Source: Flavobacteriales bacterium
GTDB taxonomy: Bacteria > Bacteroidota > Bacteroidia > Flavobacteriales_F > PHOS-HE28
Assembly (NCBI GenBank): GCA_020635695.1
Contig: JACJZH010000005.1
Location: forward strand, 194,515 to 258,514
DNA length: 64,000 bases
Direction of reading: 5' to 3'
Positions 7,274-16,523 of this stretch are shown piece after piece. The translations under genes and the position numbers were made by a program. The notes beneath the pieces are model-generated. The model worked only from the letters and a program-made list of their open reading frames with translations. It was not told the DNA's origin and searched no databases. Within the stretch, counting starts at the first letter, position 1; each line of letters opens with the position of its first letter.

Positions 7274-8796
7274 CGGTTGCCTGCCCGGTCCACGGCTTGG
7301 ATCGGGTAGATACCGCTGGCGAGGAACGAAAGGTCCACCAGCGTGGCGTCGACCTGGGTGCGGATGACGGGCAGGTCCACGGTCCTGCCAAGGGCATCGA
7401 ATGCCAGTACCTGCTGGTAAGTGCCTTGCAGGGTCATCTGCTCCTTCGTCGGGTTGGGATGTGCGATCAACGAGCGGACGGGTTCCTCGGCGATCCCCAG
7501 GGTCTGGCATTGGATGGCCGGGTCCGGGACCACCGGTGTTCCCGACCACGAGAGCGATCCGTCGCCCAACGAGCCAGCGGTCATGGGGGCTGCCTGGGTC
7601 GCCAGGTTCAGTGTGTTCACCACCAGGCCCTGTGCCGGACCACGGTCGCAACCGGTGAGTCCGGATGCATCGGTGCGGGCCACCCACACATCCGTTCCGC
7701 TGGCCACGTCGGAACGGCTTCCGGTGAGTACGAACCCGCCATCGGACAGCACCTTCAGGTCCCTTGCCTCGTCCTCGAGCACATCCCCGTAAGTCCGCGT
7801 GAACAAGGTGTCTCCGTTCAGGTCGGTGCGGATCAGCAGGGCGTTCTGGATGTCCGTGCCCTGTCCCTGGATCCTTCCGCAGGCCGCGAAGCCGTCGCTG
7901 AGGGCGACTACGGCGACCAGCCCATCCCCATTGAACGCGGTGCCATAGGATCGCGCCCAGAGCAGGTCCCCATTGGTGTCCAGGCGCACGAGCGTGCCGT
8001 TCCCATCCCGATCTCCGCAAAGAATGAAGCCACCATCGGCCGTCTGCGCAGCATCGAAGGCCAGGCCGCCCAGAAAGCCACCGCCATAGGCCCGCGTCCA
8101 CAAGGTGTCACCCGCCCCGTTCAGCCGGATGGCCAGCATGTCGCTCGTTCCCAGGTTGTGGAACCCGCGCGTGTAGCCCACGACCAGGGCCCCTCCGTCC
8201 GAGGTCGCGGTCACACCATACGCTTCCTGGGCGAAGGTGTCCGTCCAGGTGCCGATCCCGATCACCGTGCCATCGGTCCGGTAGATACCGGCCACACTGC
8301 TCAGCAACAGGTCGGGAGGAGCGGTCTCATGTGATCCCACCAGGAGGAAGGTGCTGTCGGTCAAGGCCGCCAGCCGGCAGCGCACCTGGCTGCCCTGTTG
8401 TCCCACACTGCGTTGGTCCGTGATCGTTCCAGCCCCGTCCAGTTCGAGGAAGCCGTTGGCAAAACCGCCCTGGCCATCTGCATGCTTCTCGGCCACCAGA
8501 AGCTCATTGCTGGTGATGCTCAGGACATCGAAGGCCACGTCCGCCCCAGGTCCTCCGGTCCGCACGCTCCAATCGGCTTCGCCATCAGCGTTCAAGGAGA
8601 GAATGAGGACGTCCTGGTCCGCTCCACCCAGGCCGAACGTGGAGCCGACCACCACCAACCCGCCAGGCGTTATCGCCACCGCTTCACCGACGTCCGGGCC
8701 AGCGGAGCCGTAGGTCCGTTCGAAGAGTGGTTGGGCCTGGATCCCGCTGGTGGACACGACGAACAGGATGACCTGGAACAAGGTGGCTCGAAGCAT
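7243..8796 (-). CDS. Secreted T9SS cargo protein with repeated beta-strand (delta-60-type) segments
   Basis: A 517-residue exported protein. The signal peptide is MLRATLFQVILFVVSTSGIQ, followed by AQ. The body has about seven copies of a roughly 50-residue unit of the kind W-x-R-x-Y-G-G....A..D....DGGFVLCG, ending in Gly-rich turns; such units occur in Bacteroidota surface proteins that form beta-propeller-like folds. The last 80 residues (from about AHPNPTKEQMTLQGTYQQ to the terminal VVVLP) are a T9SS type A sorting domain, so the protein is predicted to be surface-attached or released. The frame extends 45 codons upstream, but only ATG 8796 gives a proper signal peptide. It overlaps the FAD-oxidoreductase gene by 31 nt at its 3' end. 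Confidence 0.85.
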   Translation of the reverse strand: MLRATLFQVILFVVSTSGIQAQPLFERTYGSAGPDVGEAVAITPGGLVVVGSTFGLGGADQDVLILSLNADGEADWSVRTGGPGADVAFDVLSITSNELLVAEKHADGQGGFANGFLELDGAGTITDQRSVGQQGSQVRCRLAALTDSTFLLVGSHETAPPDLLLSSVAGIYRTDGTVIGIGTWTDTFAQEAYGVTATSDGGALVVGYTRGFHNLGTSDMLAIRLNGAGDTLWTRAYGGGFLGGLAFDAAQTADGGFILCGDRDGNGTLVRLDTNGDLLWARSYGTAFNGDGLVAVVALSDGFAACGRIQGQGTDIQNALLIRTDLNGDTLFTRTYGDVLEDEARDLKVLSDGGFVLTGSRSDVASGTDVWVARTDASGLTGCDRGPAQGLVVNTLNLATQAAPMTAGSLGDGSLSWSGTPVVPDPAIQCQTLGIAEEPVRSLIAHPNPTKEQMTLQGTYQQVLAFDALGRTVDLPVIRTQVDATLVDLSFLASGIYPIQAVDRAGNRYAGRVVVLP

Positions 8797-8845
8797 GATC
8801 GTAGCGGTTGGAACCCACAAGTTGAGGGATCCAGCGGATATCCGT

Positions 8846-10372
8846 TCAGTAGGTCCGCGGGTCGCCCCCGTCCGCTCCATGCAGGCTGTCCGGGAAGTAG
8901 CGGTCCTCCAGGCGGATGAACTCGTCGCCACGCAGGAACATGTCCATGCCCAGCTCGCTGAGGTCGCGTTTGCCGGCCGCGGCCATCAGCTCCATCACCG
9001 TGAGCAAGGTGTTCCGGTGGAAGTGGTACACCCGTTCGCTCTTGTCGGTGACCACCAGGCCCTTCATGAGCATGCGGTCCTGGGTGGCCACGCCCGTGGG
9101 GCAGTCGTTGGTGTTGCACCGCAGGGCCTGGATGCAGCCCAGCGAGAACATGAAGCCCCGCGCGCTGTTGCAGAGGTCCGCACCCATGGCCAGCATCTTC
9201 AGCAGGTAGGCGGCGCTGAGCACCTTGCCGCTGGCGATGATCCGCACCCGGTCCCGCAGGCCATGGCGCTTCAGGGTGCGGTGCACGAAGATCAGCGCGG
9301 GCTCCAGGGGCATGCCCACGGTGTCGGCGAACTCGAGCGGCGCCGCCCCGGTCCCGCCCTCCGCACCATCCACGGTGATGAAGTCGGGACCATCCCCCAG
9401 CTCGGCCATGATGCGGCAGAGCTCGGCGAACTCCTCGGTGCGGCCGATGCAAAGCTTGATGCCCACCGGCTTTCCGCCGCACAGTTCGCGCAGTTGCCGG
9501 ATGAAGTCGACCATCCCACGCGCATCGGTGAACGATGAATGACCGGGTGGGGAGAGCACCGTGGTGTGCGGTTCCACATGCCTGAAGCGCGCGATCTCCT
9601 CGGTGTTCTTGGCCGCAGGAAGCACGCCCCCATGCCCGGGCTTGGCGCCCTGCGACAGCTTCAGCTCGATCATCTTCACGGCCTCGTTCGCGGCCTTCTC
9701 CCGGAACAGGTCGGCATCGAAATGGCCATCCTTGTCGCGGCAGCCGAAGTAGCCCGTACCGATCTGCCAGACCACGTCGCCGCCGTGGTGCAGGTGGTAG
9801 TCGCAGAGCCCGCCTTCACCGGTGTTGTGGTAGAAGCCGCCCTTCTTCGCTCCGGCGTTCAATGCCAGCACGGCATTGGCGCTCAGGGAGCCGAAGCTCA
9901 TGGCCGAGATGTTGAGCAGACTGGCCTCATAGGGCCGGGTGCAATGCGGGCCGCCGATGCGCACCCGCGGCGGATGTTCCTGCACGGGCGCCGGATACAA
10001 CGAGTGGCGGATCCCCTCGTACTCCATGGCATTGATGTCCAGCTGCGTGCCGAAGGGCACCGTGTCGCTCACGTTCTTGGCCCGCGTGTAGGCCAGGGCG
10101 CGTTGCTGGCGGCTGAAGGGGCGTCCGTCCGTATGCCGCTCGATGAAGTACTGCTGGATCTCCGGCGCGATGAACTCGAAGAAATAGCGGGCATAGCCCA
10201 GCACCGGGAAGTTGCGCAGGATGGTGTGGCGGTGCTGCAGGGTGTTGAGCACCCCGATCAGGAACAACGGGAGCACCACCGCGTAGGCCCACCACACGCC
10301 CGGGACCCACCAGCCAACGATGCCAATGGCCACGATCAGGCCGATGCTCGTGGTGTAGAAGAGGTCGCGCAT
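8846..10372 (-). CDS. Membrane-anchored FMN glutamate-synthase-like protein
   Basis: A 508-residue member of the GltB-type FMN-binding family. Two hydrophobic helices (about residues 7-24 and 26-42) come first, followed by the synthase domain. Visible signatures are ISAMSFGSLSANAVLALN, GGYHNTGEGG-type and KPGHGGVLPA motifs, FITVDGAEGGTGAAPLEF, and the cysteine motif C-x5-C-x4-C in LGCIQALRCNTNDCPTGV, which binds the [3Fe-4S] cluster in glutamate synthase. It lacks the glutaminase domain, so it is not a complete GOGAT. Family members of this layout are widespread and their reaction is not well established; an electron-transfer or amino-group role at the membrane is inferred. ATG 10372 follows a good -7 box. 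Confidence 0.85.
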   Translation of the reverse strand: MRDLFYTTSIGLIVAIGIVGWWVPGVWWAYAVVLPLFLIGVLNTLQHRHTILRNFPVLGYARYFFEFIAPEIQQYFIERHTDGRPFSRQQRALAYTRAKNVSDTVPFGTQLDINAMEYEGIRHSLYPAPVQEHPPRVRIGGPHCTRPYEASLLNISAMSFGSLSANAVLALNAGAKKGGFYHNTGEGGLCDYHLHHGGDVVWQIGTGYFGCRDKDGHFDADLFREKAANEAVKMIELKLSQGAKPGHGGVLPAAKNTEEIARFRHVEPHTTVLSPPGHSSFTDARGMVDFIRQLRELCGGKPVGIKLCIGRTEEFAELCRIMAELGDGPDFITVDGAEGGTGAAPLEFADTVGMPLEPALIFVHRTLKRHGLRDRVRIIASGKVLSAAYLLKMLAMGADLCNSARGFMFSLGCIQALRCNTNDCPTGVATQDRMLMKGLVVTDKSERVYHFHRNTLLTVMELMAAAGKRDLSELGMDMFLRGDEFIRLEDRYFPDSLHGADGGDPRTY

Positions 10373-10378
10373 CCCGGC

Positions 10379-10386
10379 CAAACTTA
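10379..10386 (-). promoter_or_regulatory. Exact -7 box TAAGTTTG for the glutamate-synthase-like gene
   Basis: TAAGTTTG on the minus strand fits TAnnTTTG at every fixed position and ends 6 nt before ATG 10372, so the mRNA should have little or no leader. Confidence 0.5.
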
Positions 10387-10451
10387 GCCAAGTGTCAGCG
10401 GTGACCCGCGGAACGTTGCGCACCTTCGTAGCCATGGGACCGGGTAGATCC

Positions 10452-13400
10452 ATGCCTCGATCATCGTTGCTTCCTTCGCTCATCGGAGTGCTGCTTGCCG
10501 TCCTGGGCTGCCGCACTCCCGGAACCCTCCTCACCATGGAACCGGGCACCTCAGACCCCCGCTGGTCCTCCATCGACTCCCTGGAGGAGAAAGGTCTCTA
10601 CGCGGATGCCCTACGGCTGACCGATGAGGTGCTGGCCACGGCACGCTCCGAAGGCGATCGGTTGACGGAGTTCCGGGCGTGGATGGAGCGGGCACGTTTC
10701 CAGGGATATACCGGGGTGGATGAGTCGGTCTCGTTGGACGAGCTCGAGGCCAGGGCGGGCGACGCCCCGGAACCACTTCGCGCCCTGTTGCACAGTGCGC
10801 TGGGCCAGGCCTGGTGGCAGCGCTACGAGAACGAACGCTGGCGGGTGTTGGACCGCACCAATACCATCGGCGACCCGGACGACCCGGACACCTGGGGACA
10901 GCGCGCCTACATGGCGAAGGTGCTGGGTCATTTCCAGGCGTCTCTGGAAGCTCGTGACACGTTGGTGGAACTGCCGGTGCACGTGCTGGACGGCCTGCTG
11001 GACCCGGCGGGCGAGGCACACCTGCGACCGACCGTGTACGACCTGCTGGCACATCGGGCGCTGGCCGTGTTCACCAACCCGGAGACCCGACTGGCGGAAC
11101 CGGCGTCACGTTTCCAACTGGACCAGGAGAAGGACTTCGCCCTGTTCGAGTCCTTTGCCCATCCCCGGCAGCAGCATCCGGACTCCGCCTCCTGGCTGTT
11201 CCAGGCCCTGCGCTTGTACCGCGATCTGGCCCGGCTCCACTTGTCAGACACCCGGCCCGACGCGCTCGTGGACGTGGAGCTGCAACGACTGGCCTTCGTG
11301 CGCGAACACAGTGTGCTGCCTGACAAGGACAGCCTGTACCTGGACGCGTTGACCACGCTGCGGACCCGCCTGCCCAAGGACAGCTGCTGGAGCGAGGTGA
11401 CGCATGCCATGGCGCGCTTCCACGCCGGGGAAGGCGGGCGCTACCAGCGGCTGGCCGGGGACGCGTACAAGCATGCGAAGGATACGGCCCTGGCGCTGTG
11501 CGAGGAGGGCATCGCGCGTTTCCCCGGCTCGTTCGGCGCCAGGCACTGTGAAGCGTTGAGGCGCGAGCTCACCCGCCCGGCGCTACGGCTGCAGGCGGAG
11601 GAGGCCGTTGCACCGGAACAGGCTTTTCGGGCACTGCTCTTCCACGCCAACCTGCAGGAGGTGTTCTGGCGCATCGTGCCGGAGCCGGACGACGCCTGGC
11701 AGGACCACCTGGACGCGGATGGCGTGAAGGCCTTGCGGTCCCGGAAACCGGTCCTGCAAGGGAAGCAGGAACTGCCAGATCATGACGACCTCAACGAGCA
11801 TGCCGTCGAGTTGCCATTCGAAGGCCTGCCCGTGGGCGGCTATCGCTTGGTGATCTCGGCCACCGAGGACCTGGACCCCGCCAAGGGACCGCTGGTGCAT
11901 GTGCCGTTCCGAACGACGCGCCTTTCCCTGGTGGAGCGGCAAGGGCCGGAAAATGCCACGGAGCTGCTGGTGCTGGACCGGGTCACAGGTCGTCCGCTGG
12001 AAGGCGCAGAGGTGCTGTTGATGGTGCACCGGCGCGAAGGCCGAAGCACGAGTTTGGTGGAACAGGACCGGCGCCGCACGGATGCCGAAGGCCGGGTGGT
12101 CTTCCCGTTCCCCGGTGAACGTGGCAATGGGCATTGGGATGTGCGCTCCGGCGAGGACCGCATTCGTGTTGCCACGCGTTACTTCTGGCAGCGCAACGAG
12201 CTGCAGGAGCAGGAACGCATACGCACCTTCCTGTTCACCGACCGGGCCATCTACCGCCCCGGCCAGGCCGTGTTCTTCAAGGGTCTGGTGGTGCGCGGAA
12301 AGGGCGCGGACCACCAGGTGGTCAAGGACCTGACCACCTCCATCGCCTTGCACGATACGCATGGGGAGGTCGTCGCGGAACTGGCCGTCACCACCGACGC
12401 CTTCGGCAGCTTCCATGGAACCTTCACCGCGCCCACCGGTACGCTCACCGGCGTGATGCGCCTGGCGGAGGAGCACGGCTCGCAGGCGATCCGCGTGGAG
12501 GAGTACAAGCGCCCCACCTTCGAGGTGGTCTTCGATCCGGTGGCCGGCAGCCCGGTGCTGGGTGAAGCCGTGGAGGTATCGGGCGCTGCAACGAGCTATG
12601 CCGGCGTTCCCCTGGACGGCGCTGCGGTGCAATGGCGGGTGCTGCGGGAGCCGCGCATGCCCTGGTGGTGCGGCACCTACTGGCGGTCCGTGATCCCCTG
12701 GGGAACTTCCACCGAGATCGCGCAGGGCACATCGACCTGTGATGCTTCGGGCCACTTCTCGCTCTCGTTCCCCGCGCTGGCGGATCCCGCCATTCCCATG
12801 GCCGCCGACCCGCTGTTCCACTACCGCGTGGAGGCCTCGGTGACGGACCTGAACGGGGAAACTCAAAGCGGCAGCACGGGGTTGGTCGTTGGACAGCGCC
12901 GCTTCACCATCGACCTCGCATTGGGCGAAGGGCTCTCACGGACCGAGGCCGACAGCCTCACCGTGCGGGTGCGCAACCTCAACGGCGAGGCCCTGGAGCT
13001 CCCGGCATCCGTGACCATCGAACGCGTGGCGCCGCCCGGTGGAAAGTTGCTGAGCGAACGCATCTGGGAACGCCCCGACGGCTTCGTGTTGGACCGCGGT
13101 GAGCACACCCGGCTGTTCCCGGACGACCCCTACGACAACGAGACCGACCCCATGACCTGGCCGGCCGAGGCGGTGGTGCTGGAACGGAATGAGGTGCGAG
13201 GACCGCTTCCGTTGGCCGACGTCAGGAGTTGGCGCGTCGGCACCTACCGCATCACCGTTTCCGCGCAGGATGGCAACGGCGCCGAATTGACCGTTGGCCG
13301 CACCTTCGCCCTGTACGACCCGGACATCCAGTGGACCGGCTTCGACGCGGAGGCCATGCACGTGGAACCCGTGAAGGCCCGGGTGGAGCCGGGCGGGAAG

Positions 13401-16400
13401 GCCGACCTGCTGCTGAGCACCGGCCTGGACAAGGCCTCGGTGCTGATGGAGGTGGAGCGCGGAGGGGCGATCGCGGTGCGCCGCCGGTTCGCCCTGCGCC
13501 AGGGCCAGCAGCGCATCGAACTGCCCGTGCAGGAAAGCGACCGGGGTGGCCTCACCGTGCATTTCCTGTGCGTGGAGCGGGGTCGGGCGCATCGCCGAAG
13601 CGTGCCCATCACCGTGCCGTGGAGCAACAAGCAACTGGAGGTGGAATGGATGTCCTTCCGCGACAAGCTGCGCCCCGGGGATCAGGAGGAGTGGCGCCTG
13701 ACGATCAAAGGTCCCGGTGGCGAGGCGGTGGCCGCGCAGCTCTTGGCCGGGATGTACGACGCCTCGCTCGACGCCTTCGTACCCCATGCCTGGCAGGTGC
13801 CCGACCTGTGGCCGGTCCATCGGCCACGCTTTGCCTGGGATCAGGTGCGGCCGTTCGGGGTGGCCACTGGGCGGCCGGTGTGGTGGCAGCCTTTCCGTGT
13901 GGACGTGCCGCAGCACACCTATCCCACCCTCAACACCTTCGGGTTCCCCGGAGGAGGGATGCTTTACGCCATGGACGCCATGATGATGCGCGGTGCGGCC
14001 GAGGGGTTCGCGGATGACGACATGAACGCGGTGGAGGAGGCCGAGGACAAGGCTGAAGCACCGGGCTCGGATGCGGGTCCCACTCCCCAGCCGCCACCGT
14101 TGGTGCGCACGGACTTCCGCGAAACGGCCTTCTTCCTGCCCGATCAGCTCACCGACCGCGACGGGAACATCGTGCTGCGCTTCACCGTGCCGGATGCGCT
14201 CACCCGCTGGAAGGTGCTGGGACTGGCCCACACCACGGCCCTGCAGTTCGCAGGCTTCGAGCGGGAAGCGATCACCCAGCGGCCGTTGATGGTGGTGCCC
14301 AACCTGCCGCGCTACTTCCGCGAAGGGGACCGCATCACCGTCACCGCCAAGATCAACGCGCTAGAGCAGCGGGTGGAAGGTCCTGCGCGGCTTGAGCTCT
14401 TCGACCCGTTCACGAATGCCGTGTTGGACAAGGCCTTCGGGCTGCAGGTGCCGGAGCAGGTCTTCGTGGCCGCCCCCGGTGCCAGTGCCTCCGTGGCCTG
14501 GGAGCTGCAGGTGCCCGAGGGTGTGCAGGCCGTCGGGGTGCGCATCACCGCCCGGGGTGGTGGTGGACCCGTGGGTGGCGCCAGCTACGGGGATGGCGAG
14601 GAGCATGTGCTGCCCGTCCTTACCGATCGCGTGCTGGTCACCGAGAGCCTGCCCCTGCCGGTGAGCAGCCCCGGAACGCACGCCTTCACCCTGCAGAAGT
14701 TGCTGGACAGCGGGAAGAGCACCACCCTCCGTCACGAGCGGCTGCAGTTGGAGTTCACCCCGAACCCGGCATGGACGGCCGTGCAGGCGCTGCCCTACCT
14801 GATGGAGTTCCCGCATGCCTGCGCCGAACAGGTCTTCAGCAGGTACTACGCCAACCGCCTGGCAGGCCACGTGGTGGGGGAGAAGCCACGGATCCGCGAG
14901 GTCTTCGAACAATGGCGTGAGGCCGGGCCGGACGCCTTCCTCAGTGCACTGGAGAAGGACCCGGAGCTGAAGGACATCGCGCTGGCCGAAACGCCCTGGC
15001 TGCTCGATGCTCGCGATGAGCGGGAGCGGAAGGAACAGATCGCGTTGCTGTTCGACCTGGACCGCATGGCAGGCGAGGAGGCGAAGGCGCTGCAGCAGCT
15101 GCGCGACATGCAGGGGAGCGAAGGTGCCTGGAGCTGGTTCGGCGGCATGCGGCCTTCCCCGTACATCACGAGGCACATCGTCGCGGGCTTCGGTCATTTG
15201 GAAGCCCTTGGCGCTGCGGACCTCCGCCCGGATGGCCAGGTGCAAGGCATGCTCCAGCGCGCCGTGGGGTGGTTGGACGACCACCTGCGCGAACGGCACC
15301 GCGAGCTCAAGGACCGCCTGAGCGCCAAGGAACTTTCGGCCTACCGGCCCGGTCCGGACGAACTGCACCACCTCTACGCCCGGAGCTTCTTCCGGCGCTG
15401 GCCGGTGGCCGGAGCGAATGCCGCTGTCTACCGGTTCTATCAGGAACGGGCCGCTGCGGAATGGCTCTCCTACGGTCTGCAGGAGCAACTGTTGTTGGCC
15501 CTGGCCCTGCACCGGTCGGGGGATGTGTCCACCGCACGGGACATCCTGAACTCCCTGCGGCAGCGAGCCACGATCGATGATGAGCTGGGCATGACCTGGA
15601 AGAGCTTCCACGCCGGCATGGACTGGTGGGCCTTCCCTGCCGAGACCCATGCGCTGGCCATCGAGGCCTTCCACGAAGTGGCCGGGGATGACGAGGCCGT
15701 GAAGCAACTGCGCATCCACCTGCTGAAGCTGAAACGGACCACCGACTGGAAGACCACCAAGGCCACGGCCGAGGCGGTGCACGCCCTGTTGCTCGGCGGC
15801 CCGGACCTGCTGGGCGAAGGACCCGCTCCGGTGATCACGGTGGGCAGTGAGCGTGTGGATCCTTCCGCCCAGGAGCCCGGCACCGGGGCCTTCAGCGCCA
15901 CCTGGGGGCCGGAGGAGGTGCGGCCGGACATGGGCCGGGTGACGGTGACCACCACGGACGACCGCGTGGCCTGGGGTGCGCTGCACTGGCGCTACTTCGA
16001 GCGGATGGACGCCGTGACCCCGCATGAAAGCCCCTTCGACCTGAGCCGGCAGGTGATGCTCCGGGAGAACACCGACGAGGGCCCCGTGCTGGTGCCGCTG
16101 GACCAGGCCCGTACCCTGCGGCCGGGAGACGTGCTCACCGTGCGCATCGAGCTGCGTACGGACCGTTGGCTGGACTTCGTTCACCTGAAGGACCTCCGCG
16201 CCGCCGGTACCGAGCCCCTGGAACGGCTGAGCGGGTACCGGTACCAGGACGGGTTGGGCCATTACCAGAGCGTGCGCGATGCCGCGCTGCACATCTTCAT
16301 CGACCGGATGGCGCCGGGTACCTACGTGTTCGAGCACGAGCTGCGCGTGACGCACGACGGGGACTTCAGCCAGGGGATCACGAGCGCCCAATGCCTGTAC

Positions 16401-16454
16401 GCGCCCGAGTTCAACTCGCACAGCGAAGGCGTTCGGGTGGTGGTAGGATACTAA
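10452..16454 (+). CDS. Alpha-2-macroglobulin family lipoprotein (YfaS-like)
   Basis: A 2000-residue bacterial alpha-2-macroglobulin, expected to trap attacking proteases in the periplasm or at the cell surface. The N-terminus MPRSSLLPSLIGVLLAVLGC ends in a lipobox cysteine (C20), so it is lipid-anchored. An alpha-helical region rich in short repeats precedes the MG domains. The MG2-type signature TDRAIYRPGQAVFFKG is near residue 595, and the A2M signature (ETAFFLPDQLTDRDGNIVL) near residue 1220. The thioester motif CAEQ (C1457) is in HACAEQVFSRYY, so the covalent trap appears intact; an alpha/alpha-toroid thioester domain follows. The frame is open 20 codons upstream, but the lipobox start is clearly better. 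The usual partner pbpC is not next to it. Confidence 0.92.
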   Translation: MPRSSLLPSLIGVLLAVLGCRTPGTLLTMEPGTSDPRWSSIDSLEEKGLYADALRLTDEVLATARSEGDRLTEFRAWMERARFQGYTGVDESVSLDELEARAGDAPEPLRALLHSALGQAWWQRYENERWRVLDRTNTIGDPDDPDTWGQRAYMAKVLGHFQASLEARDTLVELPVHVLDGLLDPAGEAHLRPTVYDLLAHRALAVFTNPETRLAEPASRFQLDQEKDFALFESFAHPRQQHPDSASWLFQALRLYRDLARLHLSDTRPDALVDVELQRLAFVREHSVLPDKDSLYLDALTTLRTRLPKDSCWSEVTHAMARFHAGEGGRYQRLAGDAYKHAKDTALALCEEGIARFPGSFGARHCEALRRELTRPALRLQAEEAVAPEQAFRALLFHANLQEVFWRIVPEPDDAWQDHLDADGVKALRSRKPVLQGKQELPDHDDLNEHAVELPFEGLPVGGYRLVISATEDLDPAKGPLVHVPFRTTRLSLVERQGPENATELLVLDRVTGRPLEGAEVLLMVHRREGRSTSLVEQDRRRTDAEGRVVFPFPGERGNGHWDVRSGEDRIRVATRYFWQRNELQEQERIRTFLFTDRAIYRPGQAVFFKGLVVRGKGADHQVVKDLTTSIALHDTHGEVVAELAVTTDAFGSFHGTFTAPTGTLTGVMRLAEEHGSQAIRVEEYKRPTFEVVFDPVAGSPVLGEAVEVSGAATSYAGVPLDGAAVQWRVLREPRMPWWCGTYWRSVIPWGTSTEIAQGTSTCDASGHFSLSFPALADPAIPMAADPLFHYRVEASVTDLNGETQSGSTGLVVGQRRFTIDLALGEGLSRTEADSLTVRVRNLNGEALELPASVTIERVAPPGGKLLSERIWERPDGFVLDRGEHTRLFPDDPYDNETDPMTWPAEAVVLERNEVRGPLPLADVRSWRVGTYRITVSAQDGNGAELTVGRTFALYDPDIQWTGFDAEAMHVEPVKARVEPGGKADLLLSTGLDKASVLMEVERGGAIAVRRRFALRQGQQRIELPVQESDRGGLTVHFLCVERGRAHRRSVPITVPWSNKQLEVEWMSFRDKLRPGDQEEWRLTIKGPGGEAVAAQLLAGMYDASLDAFVPHAWQVPDLWPVHRPRFAWDQVRPFGVATGRPVWWQPFRVDVPQHTYPTLNTFGFPGGGMLYAMDAMMMRGAAEGFADDDMNAVEEAEDKAEAPGSDAGPTPQPPPLVRTDFRETAFFLPDQLTDRDGNIVLRFTVPDALTRWKVLGLAHTTALQFAGFEREAITQRPLMVVPNLPRYFREGDRITVTAKINALEQRVEGPARLELFDPFTNAVLDKAFGLQVPEQVFVAAPGASASVAWELQVPEGVQAVGVRITARGGGGPVGGASYGDGEEHVLPVLTDRVLVTESLPLPVSSPGTHAFTLQKLLDSGKSTTLRHERLQLEFTPNPAWTAVQALPYLMEFPHACAEQVFSRYYANRLAGHVVGEKPRIREVFEQWREAGPDAFLSALEKDPELKDIALAETPWLLDARDERERKEQIALLFDLDRMAGEEAKALQQLRDMQGSEGAWSWFGGMRPSPYITRHIVAGFGHLEALGAADLRPDGQVQGMLQRAVGWLDDHLRERHRELKDRLSAKELSAYRPGPDELHHLYARSFFRRWPVAGANAAVYRFYQERAAAEWLSYGLQEQLLLALALHRSGDVSTARDILNSLRQRATIDDELGMTWKSFHAGMDWWAFPAETHALAIEAFHEVAGDDEAVKQLRIHLLKLKRTTDWKTTKATAEAVHALLLGGPDLLGEGPAPVITVGSERVDPSAQEPGTGAFSATWGPEEVRPDMGRVTVTTTDDRVAWGALHWRYFERMDAVTPHESPFDLSRQVMLRENTDEGPVLVPLDQARTLRPGDVLTVRIELRTDRWLDFVHLKDLRAAGTEPLERLSGYRYQDGLGHYQSVRDAALHIFIDRMAPGTYVFEHELRVTHDGDFSQGITSAQCLYAPEFNSHSEGVRVVVGY

Positions 16455-16474
16455 GATGGCGGCGACCTAAGTCC

Positions 16475-16505
16475 TTGCGCGGCAGGGCGAACTGCCCTAT
16501 TGTTG
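16475..16505 (+). promoter_or_regulatory. Candidate promoter (TTG - 20 nt - TATTGTTG) for the gene at 16524
   Basis: TTG at 16475-16477 and TATTGTTG at 16498-16505 have 20-nt spacing, with the ATG 18 nt further on. This is one of the better -33/-7 pairs in the window. Confidence 0.5.
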
Positions 16506-16523
16506 CGGCACATTCTCGAATCC

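Noticed and set aside
14361..16421. A 686-codon minus-strand frame under the alpha-2-macroglobulin gene
   Set aside because: An antisense shadow; the plus frame has the thioester motif and continuous homology.
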